Assembly: GCF_004345645.1 (NCBI RefSeq)
Contig: NZ_SLWS01000017.1
Span: 124,001 to 188,000, forward strand
Length of the DNA: 64,000 nucleotides
Reading direction: 5' to 3'
Origin: Actinocrispum wychmicini
GTDB lineage: Bacteria > Actinomycetota > Actinomycetes > Mycobacteriales > Pseudonocardiaceae
This document shows, piece after piece, positions 52,826 to 61,815 of the stretch. The notes beneath the pieces were generated by a model, which did no database searches, had not been told where the DNA came from, and saw only the letters and a list, made by a program, of their open reading frames with translations. Each line of letters opens with the position of its first letter. Position 1 is the first letter of the stretch. The translations under genes were made by a program, and so were the position numbers.

Positions 52826-54661
52826 CTACGGGAGCTTGAGCTCGGGCCGGTAGATGTCCAGCCACATGGCCAGGTCCAGGGTCCGCTCCAGACCCAGCCG
52901 GGTCACCCGGCCGATCGCGGCCGGCTCAAGCGTGGCGGCGGCGTTCAACCAGTCCTGGTCGATCAACTGGAACACGTCGTTGTCCGGATCAGTGAGCAGC
53001 CGGATCGCCTGCCGCTGCAGCTCTCTCGCGTAGTACGGGTCCTGAGTGGACGGATAGGGACTCTTCGGCCGCCACGCCACCGAATCCGGCAGCATGTCCT
53101 TGACGGCGCCGCGCAGCAGGCTCTTCTCGTGGCCGTCGTAGGTCTTGAGCGACCACGGCGCGTTGTACACGTAGTCGACGAGCCGGTGGTCGCAGAACGG
53201 CACCCGGACCTCAAGCCCGACGGCCATGCTGAGCCGGTCCTTACGGTCCAACAGGGACCGCATGAACCTGGTCAGGTGCAGGTGGATCATGATCCGCATG
53301 CGGTGCTCGAAGTCGTCGTCGGTGTCCAGCCGCTCGACCTGGGCGACCGCGCTGTCGTACTGGTCCAGCCGGTACTCCTCCAGCCTCAACCCGGCCAGCA
53401 GCTCCGGGTTCACCCCCGTGGCGTCCTTGTCGAACGGGCCGACGCTGACCGCGATCCACGGGAACGCGCGGGCCTGCTGGATCTGGGGAATGTGCATGTG
53501 CTTGTACCCGCCGAAGATCTCGTCCGCCGACTCGCCGGACAACGCCACCGTCGACCGCTGCCGGATCTCCTTGAACAGCAGGTACAGCGAGAAGTCCATG
53601 TCGCCGAGGCCGATCGGCAGGTCGCGGGCGACCAGCGCGGCCCGGCGGACCTCGGGGTCGGCCAAGGTCTGCGGATCGAGCACGATGTCCGCGTGCTCCG
53701 AGCCGACATGCTCGGCGACATCCAGGATGTACGGCGCGTCCGGGGTGTCGCGCAGCTCGTCCGGCTTGAAGTTCTCGGCCTGGCCCATGAAATCGACCGC
53801 GAAGGTCCGCACCCGCTCGTCCCCGAGGTGCTTCGCGGCCAACGCGGTCAGCGTGCCGGAGTCGATCCCACCGGACAGCAGCACGCAGCGCGGCACGTCC
53901 GCCACCAGTTGCCGGCGCACGGTGTCGTCGAGCAGTTCGCGGACCCGTCCGACAGTGGTGTCCAGGTCGTCGGTGTGCGGCCGGGTCTCCAGTCGCCAGT
54001 AGGTGCGTTCGCGCAGGCCGTCGGCGTCGACCGTGACGACCGTGCCCGGCTCGACCTGATGCATGTCCGACCAGACCGCGTGCCCGGGGGTGAAGGAGTA
54101 CGCGAGCACCTCGCGCAGTCCGTCCGCGTCCACCGACCGCTTGGCCAACGGGTTGGCCAGAATGGCCTTGGGCTCGGAGCCGAACAGCACCCCGTCGTGG
54201 GTCCGGTAGTAGTACAGGGGCTTGATCCCCAACCGGTCGCGGATCATCACCAGCTTCCGCACCCGCGCGTCCCAGATGGCGAACGCGTACATGCCGTTGA
54301 GGTGTTCGGCCACCGCCGCGCCCCAGCGCAGGTAGCCGCGTAACACGACCTCGGTGTCGCTCGACGTGGTGAACCGTTCGCCGCGCTTGACCAACTCGTC
54401 GCGCAGCTCGACGAAGTTGTACGCCTCGCCGCTGTAGACGAGCGACACCTCGCCGTCGGGCGTGCGCACCGACATCGGCTGTTTCCCGCCGGGCAGGTCG
54501 ATCACGGCCAGCCTGCGATGGCCGAGGGCGGCGTGCCGCTCGACCCACGTGCCGGCCGCGTCCGGTCCCCGGCACGCCATCGTCCGCGTCATCGCGTCGA
54601 GCGTCTCCAGCTCACGGGTGAGGTCACGGTCGAACGACACCCAGCCGGTAATTCCGCACAT
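52826..54661 (-). CDS. asnB: asparagine synthetase (glutamine-hydrolysing)
   Basis: A 611-residue class II glutamine amidotransferase/ligase. ATG 54661 exposes Cys2 as the N-terminal nucleophile (MCGITGW) after Met removal, and AGGAGAA lies upstream. The synthetase domain has the PP-loop CVLLSGGIDSGTLTAL. C-terminal segments GLEVRVPFCDHRLVDYVY match AsnB. In biosynthetic gene clusters AsnB-like enzymes often amidate carboxylates or form beta-lactam-type rings. The closeness to the GMC and methyltransferase genes suggests a tailoring role here, but housekeeping activity cannot be excluded. Confidence 0.9.
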   Translation of the reverse strand: MCGITGWVSFDRDLTRELETLDAMTRTMACRGPDAAGTWVERHAALGHRRLAVIDLPGGKQPMSVRTPDGEVSLVYSGEAYNFVELRDELVKRGERFTTSSDTEVVLRGYLRWGAAVAEHLNGMYAFAIWDARVRKLVMIRDRLGIKPLYYYRTHDGVLFGSEPKAILANPLAKRSVDADGLREVLAYSFTPGHAVWSDMHQVEPGTVVTVDADGLRERTYWRLETRPHTDDLDTTVGRVRELLDDTVRRQLVADVPRCVLLSGGIDSGTLTALAAKHLGDERVRTFAVDFMGQAENFKPDELRDTPDAPYILDVAEHVGSEHADIVLDPQTLADPEVRRAALVARDLPIGLGDMDFSLYLLFKEIRQRSTVALSGESADEIFGGYKHMHIPQIQQARAFPWIAVSVGPFDKDATGVNPELLAGLRLEEYRLDQYDSAVAQVERLDTDDDFEHRMRIMIHLHLTRFMRSLLDRKDRLSMAVGLEVRVPFCDHRLVDYVYNAPWSLKTYDGHEKSLLRGAVKDMLPDSVAWRPKSPYPSTQDPYYARELQRQAIRLLTDPDNDVFQLIDQDWLNAAATLEPAAIGRVTRLGLERTLDLAMWLDIYRPELKLP

Positions 54662-54693
54662 GTGCTGTTCTCCTGTGGTTTGAGAAGTGACTG

Positions 54694-56244
54694 CTACGCG
54701 AAACCGCGCAGCATCGCGGCCACCCGTTCGCCGATCATGACGACGGTGAGGTTCGTGTTGGCGCACACCATGCTGGGCATCACCGACGCGTCCGCGAGGT
54801 AGAGGCCGTCCACGCCGTGCACCGCGCAGCGTTGGTCTACGACCGTGCCCGGGTCGCTGGCCGGGCCCATCCGTGCCGTGCCCACGGGGTTGAACGCGGT
54901 GTCCACCGCGCTCTCGACGTAACCGCGCAGTGCCTCCTCGTCGGCGAGGACGCGCTCGTCCAGCCCCACGACCTGCTCGCCCTTGTCGACGATCTTCGGT
55001 GACCGCATCAGCTCCCAGCAGCCTCGGACGCCGTTCGCCAGCAGCTCGTAGTCGCGTTCGTCGGAGAGGTAGCCGAGGTCGATCCGCGGCGGGCGACTCG
55101 GGTCGGCCGAAGTGAGCGTGACCTCGCCGCGCGAGTGCTGCCGGCGGAGCACGACCATCACGCCGAACACCGACCGGGCCCCGGCGACCTTGCGCAGCTC
55201 AGGGAAATGATGGGTCAGGTCGAAGCGGTTGACCATCGCGTAGTACAGGTCGTTGAACCGGGCGGCCGTGGTGCGCAGGACGATCTGGCCGGTCGATTTG
55301 CCCGAGTTCTCGTTGCCCGGGGCAGGGGTCATGAACACGCCGATGCGCGGCTGGTCGGTCAGCCCGATCCCGACCCCGGGCAGGTCCGTGCGCACCGGAA
55401 CACCCAGCCACCGCAGGTGGTCCGCGGGTCCGATGCCGGAGCGGAGCAGGATCGCCGGCGAACCGACCGCACCAGCGGCCAGGATCACCCGCCGGGCTCT
55501 GATCGTCTCGGGCGCACCTCCGGCGACGGACACCACCACGCCAACCGCCCGCGAACCCTCGAACACGACCCGGTCCACGGACGTGTCGGCGAGGATCGTC
55601 AGGTTCTGCCGCGTCTGCGCCGGCCAGAGGTACGACATGGCCGTGGAGACCCGGACCACGGCGTCTCGCCGGTTGGACGGGATGGGGCCGACACCGGTGG
55701 AACAGGGGTGGTTGTGGTCCGCCGCGTACGGGCGGCCCGCGGCGAGGCACTCGTCGAAGAACGCCTGCTGCACCGCGGTCAGTTCGTCCGGCCGCCAGCG
55801 TCGGACGGGCACCGGACCGCCGGTGCCGTGGTGGTCCTGGTCGCCGAAGTCCAGGTCGTCCTCGAGCGCGCGCAGGTGCGGGAGCACGGTGTCCCAGGAC
55901 CACAGTGGGTTGCCCGCGGCGGCCCACTCGTCGTAGTCCTGAGGCGTGCCACGGATGGCGACCGTGTTGCCCACGGCTGAAGAACCGCCGGTGACCCGCC
56001 CCTGCGGGAACGGGACCTCGCGGGTCCCGGTGATCCGCGCGGCCAACCCCCAACCGTGCCGCACGAGCGACATCGTGTTGGCGTCCAGGAGATCCGGCGG
56101 CGTGGTCCGGCCGGTCGAGTAGTGCGGCCCGGCTTCGAGGAGCACCACCCGCCGGCCGGGATCCTCACTCAACCGGCCGGCGAGCGCGGCGCCGGCGCTC
56201 CCCGCGCCCACGACCACTTCGTCGACGACATCCGACTCGGACAT
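54694..56244 (-). CDS. GMC family FAD-dependent oxidoreductase
   Basis: A 516-residue flavoenzyme. The FAD Rossmann motif is VVVGAGSAGAALAGRL (about residues 10-25), and GMC motifs are GGSSAVGN, GAVGSPAILLRSGIGP and a C-terminal AFNPVGTARMG...LYLADASVMP. At the position where glucose and choline oxidases have catalytic His (HxxGT), this protein has Asn452. It therefore may not be an ordinary alcohol oxidase. The ATG at 56244 lies ten bases after the methyltransferase stop, with a longer alternative start at 56277. Part of the methyltransferase-GMC-asnB operon. Confidence 0.88.
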   Translation of the reverse strand: MSESDVVDEVVVGAGSAGAALAGRLSEDPGRRVVLLEAGPHYSTGRTTPPDLLDANTMSLVRHGWGLAARITGTREVPFPQGRVTGGSSAVGNTVAIRGTPQDYDEWAAAGNPLWSWDTVLPHLRALEDDLDFGDQDHHGTGGPVPVRRWRPDELTAVQQAFFDECLAAGRPYAADHNHPCSTGVGPIPSNRRDAVVRVSTAMSYLWPAQTRQNLTILADTSVDRVVFEGSRAVGVVVSVAGGAPETIRARRVILAAGAVGSPAILLRSGIGPADHLRWLGVPVRTDLPGVGIGLTDQPRIGVFMTPAPGNENSGKSTGQIVLRTTAARFNDLYYAMVNRFDLTHHFPELRKVAGARSVFGVMVVLRRQHSRGEVTLTSADPSRPPRIDLGYLSDERDYELLANGVRGCWELMRSPKIVDKGEQVVGLDERVLADEEALRGYVESAVDTAFNPVGTARMGPASDPGTVVDQRCAVHGVDGLYLADASVMPSMVCANTNLTVVMIGERVAAMLRGFA

Positions 56245-56254
56245 GGCGGCACCG

Positions 56255-57073
56255 TCAGCGCTTGCGGGCGACGCCACACCACATGGGCAGTGGCCGCGGC
56301 CCGTGGGCCTCGGGCCGCCACTCGTTGGTCCGCACCACGCCCGGCTCGACGATGTCCATCCCGTTGAAGAACTTCTCCACCTCGCCGCGGGTCCGGCGGA
56401 CCACGGCCTCGCCCATCTGCTGGTCCATCGCGTGCAGCGTCGCGTTCATCGCGGTGTCCTCGTCGTCCCTGGCGAAGTGGGACACCGCCACATAACTGCC
56501 GGTGGGGACGGCCGCGAGCAGTTCGTCCAGCAGCCGGTCAGGGCCGTCGGAATCTGCCAGGAAGTGCAGCATTCCGTAAAGGATGACGCCGACCGGCTCG
56601 GTGAAGTCGAGCGTTCCCGCGGCCTTGCGCAGCAGATCTTGGGGATCACGGAAGTCGCCCTGGACAAAGGCCGTTCTTTTGTCGATTTCCGACGAAAGCA
56701 GATGCTGCGCGTGGGTGACCACGATCGGGTCATTGTCGACGTATACGACCCGGCAACCAGGCGCGACAGCGCGCGCCGCCTCGTGCGTGTTGTTCATGGT
56801 CGGCAGTCCGGACGCGATGTCCAGGAACTGCCGGATCCCGCACTCCCCAGCCAGATGGCCCACTATTCGCCGGAGCGAGTCGCGCGCCTCATGGATGTCG
56901 ACGCGGACGCCGGCCACCCCGCCGACCTCACCGGGCCAGGCGGCGAACGCCCGCTCGGCGACAATCCGGTCGATCTCGAAGTTCGCGGTGCCGCCGAGCA
57001 GATAGTCCAGGATGCGCGGCACGTGCGGAACGTGGGGATCGATCCCGGCAGGAACTGGGTTGTTCTCGGTCAT
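56255..57073 (-). CDS. SAM-dependent methyltransferase (Methyltransf_19/DUF574 family)
   Basis: A 272-residue protein with the family features ILDYLLGGTANFEIDR at the start, QFLDIASGLPTMNNTHEAAR (SAM motif I region), VVYVDNDPIV and ILYGMLHFLAD. ATG 57073 has GAGGG upstream. This actinobacteria-expanded family has few characterised members; some are found in secondary metabolism. First gene of an operon with the GMC oxidoreductase and asnB-like genes, divergent from the SARP regulator. Two 12-base direct repeats spaced by 22 bases lie just upstream. Confidence 0.9.
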   Translation of the reverse strand: MTENNPVPAGIDPHVPHVPRILDYLLGGTANFEIDRIVAERAFAAWPGEVGGVAGVRVDIHEARDSLRRIVGHLAGECGIRQFLDIASGLPTMNNTHEAARAVAPGCRVVYVDNDPIVVTHAQHLLSSEIDKRTAFVQGDFRDPQDLLRKAAGTLDFTEPVGVILYGMLHFLADSDGPDRLLDELLAAVPTGSYVAVSHFARDDEDTAMNATLHAMDQQMGEAVVRRTRGEVEKFFNGMDIVEPGVVRTNEWRPEAHGPRPLPMWCGVARKR

Positions 57074-57090
57074 GTCGCACCCTCTCGACG

Positions 57091-57124
57091 GCGTGTCGCG
57101 CGTTCCTGTACAGCGTGTCGCGCG
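57091..57124. promoter_or_regulatory. direct repeats of SARP-site geometry
   Basis: GCGTGTCGCGCG occurs at 57091-57102 and again at 57113-57124, start-to-start 22 bases, two helical turns. SARP activators bind heptameric direct repeats at 11- or 22-base spacing next to the -35 box. The repeats lie 18-51 bases upstream of the methyltransferase start, and the adjacent gene encodes a SARP-type regulator. Confidence 0.4.
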
Positions 57125-57260
57125 GCCTTCGGAAATGGATCCCGACGACTTACTCGCATTCGTTGTCGAAGCACGCCGGTACCTCAGGATCGCATGATCG
57201 ACAATTGTCTGCTTCTCATAACTTGCCTGGCAGGCGCCGCAGGTCTTCAATGTTCTCCAA

Positions 57261-57294
57261 GGGTACGAGGACCGGGGGCTATCTTGTCGTACCC
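57261..57294. promoter_or_regulatory. inverted repeat upstream of the SARP gene
   Basis: GGGTACGA and TCGTACCC are separated by 18 bases, followed by the palindrome GCGTACGC (57295-57302). They lie ~75-110 bases upstream of the regulator start, and could be an operator for the regulator gene. No binding protein is known. Confidence 0.3.
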
Positions 57295-57373
57295 GCGTAC
57301 GCTGGGCGACCAATCAAACGTTTAGTCGTCAGTAGCCTGGATGAGCACAACTGGGGAGGGGAGGGACACTACG

Positions 57374-60300
57374 ATGCTGCGGCTTCTAGGTCCTCCTGAG
57401 CTCGTCCTCGATGGCGAGGTGCGCGATATCGGCGGACCACGTCAACGGGTGGTCCTCTGCGCGCTGGCACTCAAGGCCAATCGGGTCGCCTTGATGGACG
57501 AGTTGATCGACGCGGTGTGGGACGATTCGCCGCCGCCGACCGCGCGAAGTCAGATCCATATCTGTATCGCCAGGATACGCAAGTTGTTCGGGGAAGGCGG
57601 CCAACCAGGTGGTATCCACACCCGGCCGCCGGGTTATCTGCTGGAGATCCCGCCGGAGGATCTCGACAGCGCGGTGTTCTCCCGGCAGGTCGAGATCGGC
57701 CGCTCGCACGCGGACGCCGGCCGGCTCGTCGAGGCGGCGCAGGCCCTGCGGGACGGGCTCGCCCTGTGGCGCGGTCCCGCGCTCGCCGGCGTACGCAGTG
57801 AGGTGGTCCGTCGCAACGCGGCGGTGCTGGAACAGCAGCGCTTCGCCGCGCTGGAGGAGCGTGTCCGGTTGGACCTCGCGCTCGGCCGGCACCGGGAGAC
57901 CAGCGGCGAACTGGCCGCGCTGGTCGACGAGTTCCCGCTGAGCGAACCGCTCTACGAACTGTTCATGCTCGCGCTGTACCGCAGCGGCCAGCAGGCCGAG
58001 GCGCTGGAGGTGAGCAGGCGGGCGCACGCGGTCCTGGTGGAGGAACTCGGGATCGAGCCGGGCGGGAGCCTGCGGTCCCTGGCGACCGCGATCCTCAACC
58101 GCGACCCGTCGCTCGACCTGCCTGCTACGCCAGGTGGCTTGGTGATGCTCGGCGGGGCCGTCCAGAAGCCGGCCGCGCCGTTGCTGGTGCCGCGGCAGCT
58201 GCCGCACAGCATCGCCGACTTCGCCGGGCGCGAGCAGGAGCTCGACGAGATCAAGTTCCTGCTGTCCGACGACGTTGACGCCGGCACGACCCCGTACGCG
58301 ATGCGCATCGTCGTCGTGTCCGGCAAGGGCGGGGTCGGCAAGTCCACCCTCGCCATCCGGGTCGCGCACGAGGTCGAGCACCTGTTCCCGGACGGCCAGC
58401 TCTACGCCGACCTCGGCGCCGCCACCAGCGAAACGGACATCACGGCCATGCTTGCCCGGTTCCTCGGTTCGCTCGGCGTGTCCGGGTCGGCCCTGCCGGA
58501 GGACCTGGCCGCGCGGGCCGAGCTCTACCGCAGTCGGGTGGCCGGCAAGCAGATGCTGATCGTGTTGGACTACGCGACCAGCGAGGAGCAGATCCTGCCG
58601 TTGCTGCCGGGCACCGACGGGTGCGCGGTGATCGTGACGAGCCGGCTGCGGTTGGACGGGCTGTACGGCGCGCACCAGGTCGACGTGGACGTGTTCCGGC
58701 CCGACACGTGCATGGAGCTGCTGGCCAGGATCGTCGGGCGGGAACGGGTGGACGCCGAGCCGGACGCGGCGCTGCAGCTGATCGACTTCTGCGGCGGGCT
58801 GCCGCTGGCCCTGCGGATCGCGGGCGCCCGGCTGGCGTCCAAGCCGCACTGGCTGATCGCCACCCTGGTGCGCAGGCTGAACAACCACGCCCGCGGCCTG
58901 GACGAGTTGAGCTACCACGGGGTGGAGCTCAGGTCGAACATCGCGTTGACGCACGAGCTGCTGCGCAGCCCGGCCAAGCGGTTGTTCGCCCTGGGTGCCC
59001 TGATCGACGCGCCGGACTTCCCGGCCTGGACCGCGGCCGCGCTGCTGGACACCGACCTGAGCGACGCCGAGGACACCCTGGAGATCCTGGTGGACGCCCG
59101 GTTGCTGGACACCGTGCGGTACACCGGCGAAGCCGTCCGCTTCCGCTACCACAACCTGATCCGGGTCTACGCTCTCGAACAGTTGACCAGGTCGGTGCCG
59201 GCGAGCGTCCGAGAGGGGGCGCAGGCCCGAGTGCTCGGCGGCTGGCTGGCCCTGGCCGAGCAGGCCCACCGCAAGGACTACGGCGGCGACTTCTGCGTGC
59301 TGCACGGCGACGCCGACCGTTGGCGGCCGGTGGACGATCCGGGCGGCGGGCCGATCGACGTACCGGCCGACTGGTGGGAGGCGGAGCGGCAGTCCCTTGT
59401 CGCGGCGGTCCGGCAGGCCGCGGCGGCCGGCATCCACGAGCTGTGCTGGGACCTGGCCCTCACGTCGATCAGCCTGTTCGAGGTGAAGGGCTGTTTCGAC
59501 GACTGGCGGGAGACGGCCGAGGTGGGGCTCGCGGCGACCACGATCGCCGGCAACGAGACCGGACGTGCGGCGATGCTGTACTCGTTGGGTGGGCTGCACA
59601 TGTCGCAGCGCCGGCTCGACGACGCGCAGGAGTGCTTCGCCGAGGCGTTGAGCGTGTTCCGGGCGACCGGCAACACCCACGGTTGCGCGCTGGTGCTGCG
59701 TAACTCGGCGATCGTGGACCGGTTCCGTGGCCACTACGCCGCGATGGCGAGCAAATGCCGGGAGGCGCTGGGGCAGATGCGCCAGGTCGGTGACGTGGTC
59801 GGCGAGGCGCACATCCTGCAGAGCCTGGCGCGGTACCTGCTCGACGAGGGCGACCTGGACCAGGCCCGCCATCACCTGGACGACGCGTTGAAACTCTGCC
59901 TGCGGGTGGGCTACCGGCGCGGCGAGGCGATGGTCCTCAACCGGTTCGCCGAGCTGTACCTGCGCACCGACCTGATCGAACTGGCCAAGCAGGCGCTCAA
60001 CCGGGTGCTGCTGATCGTCCGCGATCTCGGGGACCGCACCGGCGAGTCGTTCGCGCTCTACGGGCTGGGCATCGCCCGCCGGCGGGAGGGCCGGCTGGAC
60101 AACGCGGAGACCACGCTGTTGCACGCGATCGCGCTGGCCGAGGGGGTCGGCGAGCGGATGATCGAGGGGCGGGCCCGGTACGGGCTCGGCGAGATCGGGC
60201 TGGCCAGGGGTACCAACGCGGTGGCCGCCGGGCACTTGGCCCGTGCGCTCGCGATCTTCTCCGGGATGGGTTCCCGCCTGTGGCACGCGAAGACGTTGGT

Positions 60301-60484
60301 GCTGTTGTCCGAGGTCCGGGCAGCCGACGGCGACGTCGCCGCCGCGCGCGGTGACCTCGACAACGCCGACCGTCTGCTGTCCGAAGTGGACCAGAAGGAA
60401 GCTGGCGACCTGCGGGCCCAGCTGCGGCTCACCCGCGCCGCGCTGCCGGTCGGCCCGAACGCCGCCGGCAGCCAGCCTGACTAG
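57374..60484 (+). CDS. SARP/AfsR family transcriptional regulator (wHTH-BTAD-NB-ARC-TPR)
   Basis: A 1036-residue large SARP. Residues 1-92 form the OmpR-like winged HTH (ARSQIHICIARIRKLFG). Residues ~95-245 are the bacterial transcription activation domain. An NB-ARC-like ATPase has Walker A SGKGGVGKST (~315-324) and Walker B MLIVLDYA (~393). The last ~350 residues consist of TPR helices (ARYLLDEGDLDQARHHLDDA). ATG 57374 opens at MLRLLGPPELVLDG, the usual start, and GGGAGGG lies upstream. AfsR/SARP proteins activate biosynthetic clusters, so it is the probable activator of the surrounding genes. Confidence 0.92.
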   Translation: MLRLLGPPELVLDGEVRDIGGPRQRVVLCALALKANRVALMDELIDAVWDDSPPPTARSQIHICIARIRKLFGEGGQPGGIHTRPPGYLLEIPPEDLDSAVFSRQVEIGRSHADAGRLVEAAQALRDGLALWRGPALAGVRSEVVRRNAAVLEQQRFAALEERVRLDLALGRHRETSGELAALVDEFPLSEPLYELFMLALYRSGQQAEALEVSRRAHAVLVEELGIEPGGSLRSLATAILNRDPSLDLPATPGGLVMLGGAVQKPAAPLLVPRQLPHSIADFAGREQELDEIKFLLSDDVDAGTTPYAMRIVVVSGKGGVGKSTLAIRVAHEVEHLFPDGQLYADLGAATSETDITAMLARFLGSLGVSGSALPEDLAARAELYRSRVAGKQMLIVLDYATSEEQILPLLPGTDGCAVIVTSRLRLDGLYGAHQVDVDVFRPDTCMELLARIVGRERVDAEPDAALQLIDFCGGLPLALRIAGARLASKPHWLIATLVRRLNNHARGLDELSYHGVELRSNIALTHELLRSPAKRLFALGALIDAPDFPAWTAAALLDTDLSDAEDTLEILVDARLLDTVRYTGEAVRFRYHNLIRVYALEQLTRSVPASVREGAQARVLGGWLALAEQAHRKDYGGDFCVLHGDADRWRPVDDPGGGPIDVPADWWEAERQSLVAAVRQAAAAGIHELCWDLALTSISLFEVKGCFDDWRETAEVGLAATTIAGNETGRAAMLYSLGGLHMSQRRLDDAQECFAEALSVFRATGNTHGCALVLRNSAIVDRFRGHYAAMASKCREALGQMRQVGDVVGEAHILQSLARYLLDEGDLDQARHHLDDALKLCLRVGYRRGEAMVLNRFAELYLRTDLIELAKQALNRVLLIVRDLGDRTGESFALYGLGIARRREGRLDNAETTLLHAIALAEGVGERMIEGRARYGLGEIGLARGTNAVAAGHLARALAIFSGMGSRLWHAKTLVLLSEVRAADGDVAAARGDLDNADRLLSEVDQKEAGDLRAQLRLTRAALPVGPNAAGSQPD

Positions 60485-60504
60485 GTGATTCCCCCGGTCA
60501 GCGG

Positions 60505-60687
60505 TCAGTGCCAGGGGTCGTCGTCGGCCAGGTAGAGCGGCTGGTCACCGGTCCCGCCGGGACTGCTCACGACCTGGTGGGCGGTGTTGGTCGGCCGGTC
60601 CACGGCCTGTGCCTGGGCCGGCAGGATCACGGCTAAGCTCAGGATCGAGCCGAGGGCAGTGACGAGAATTCCTCGCTGGGACATCAT
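60505..60687 (-). CDS. small secreted peptide (60 aa)
   Basis: ATG 60687 follows GAGGAGCCGGAA, an ideal ribosome binding site. The encoded 60 residues begin with a signal peptide (MMSQRGILVTALGSILSLA, cleavage likely after AQAQA), leaving about 32 residues, VDRPTNTAHQVVSSPGGTG and the end YLADDDPWH. There is no Cys and no lanthipeptide or lasso marker. It could be a secreted factor or small exported protein of unknown role. It is convergent with the SARP gene and divergent from the cyclodeaminase gene. Confidence 0.65.
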   Translation of the reverse strand: MMSQRGILVTALGSILSLAVILPAQAQAVDRPTNTAHQVVSSPGGTGDQPLYLADDDPWH

Positions 60688-60884
60688 TTCCGGCTCCTCG
60701 AATGTCGACTGGGTCAGGCGACTGGTCTGCGCCTTCGGGATGCACCCAACGCCGGTGTGCCTTCCGTCCGCCTTTCTCCCGCGATTGGTCCACGCATGCC
60801 CGACGGATAGCCGACGGACAGCCCATGGAAGGCCCGCCGTGCCAGCGTCGGTGTGCGAATCGTCGTGGCGGAGAGGTGCGGGTG

Positions 60885-61799
60885 ATGGCCAGAGAACACG
60901 TTCGGCTGTCCATGTCCGACCTGCTCAGCGCGCTGGTCGCGACCGACCTGCGGACGCTGTGTGCCGAGGAGCTCGTCGCCAGGGTGTACCGGACCCGGCG
61001 ACCGGACACGGCGACAGTTCGTGAGTTGACGAACTTGGTCTTGGTCGAGAACGGCGCACGGACGCGCTACCTGTTGCCGTCGTTCGCCGTACGGGCCAGT
61101 CGGGCCGCCGCGCTCGCTGCCGTGGCGGCACGCGCCCTGTTGACCCCGGGCGTGGTCACCGCCGCGGTCCTGGGCTCCGGTCCGGACGCGCAGTCGCAGC
61201 TGATGATGATCGCCAAGTACGTGCCGGCCGCGAGCCACGTCGCCGTGTGCCCGGTCGGCGGGCAACGGGCCACCATCGCTCCCCAGGTGCTCGACCAGAT
61301 CGCGCGGGCCGGCATCGGGCTGACCCTGCACACCGACGTCGCGCAGGCCCTGCTCGGCGCCAACCTGGTCGTGACCACGTCGGAGAACACGGCGCCGGTG
61401 CGGTACGCCGACCTCACCAAGGGCGCCCTGCTGATCAACACGTCCGGCGAGGACCTGCCCGACGACGTGGTCGACCGGGTCGACAAGGTCTACGCCGACG
61501 CGCCCGACCTGTTGGCGGACAACGACGACCGCTATTTCGTGCGACGCCACTTCGAGACGTTGGCGGCGCGCGGCCAGTTCTCGCCGCCGGCCTCCACCCT
61601 GATCGCCCACCCGCCGGGTGTCGTCGTCGGCCTGGGCGAGGTGCTCAGCGGCGCGTACCGCAGCCGCGTCGGTGCCGACGAGATCCGGCTCGTCGAGGTG
61701 CTCAGCGCGGGGGAGCCGGACCTGCGGCTGGCCGCCGAGCTGTGCCGGACCGCCCGCCTCCTCGGCCTGGGGGCGAGCCACGGACTTGACGTCAACTGA
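60885..61799 (+). CDS. ornithine cyclodeaminase/mu-crystallin family protein
   Basis: A 304-residue NAD(P)-binding protein. ATG 60885 (or GTG 60882 immediately before) has GAGAGG upstream. The Rossmann motif is AVLGSGPDAQSQLMMI, and the conserved Asp follows as LLINTSGEDLP. Members deaminate ornithine or lysine to proline or pipecolate, or reduce imines such as 2-oxo-derived cyclic imines. In natural product clusters they often make unusual amino acids. It starts a plus-strand run with the Cys/His-rich and AraC-type genes. Confidence 0.85.
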   Translation: MAREHVRLSMSDLLSALVATDLRTLCAEELVARVYRTRRPDTATVRELTNLVLVENGARTRYLLPSFAVRASRAAALAAVAARALLTPGVVTAAVLGSGPDAQSQLMMIAKYVPAASHVAVCPVGGQRATIAPQVLDQIARAGIGLTLHTDVAQALLGANLVVTTSENTAPVRYADLTKGALLINTSGEDLPDDVVDRVDKVYADAPDLLADNDDRYFVRRHFETLAARGQFSPPASTLIAHPPGVVVGLGEVLSGAYRSRVGADEIRLVEVLSAGEPDLRLAAELCRTARLLGLGASHGLDVN

Positions 61800-61815
61800 C
61801 CGAACGGATGCCGCC

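Noticed and set aside
57386..60286. A 966-codon minus-strand frame opposite the SARP gene
   Set aside because: Low-complexity Gln/Val/Arg composition and complete overlap with the well-supported SARP gene.
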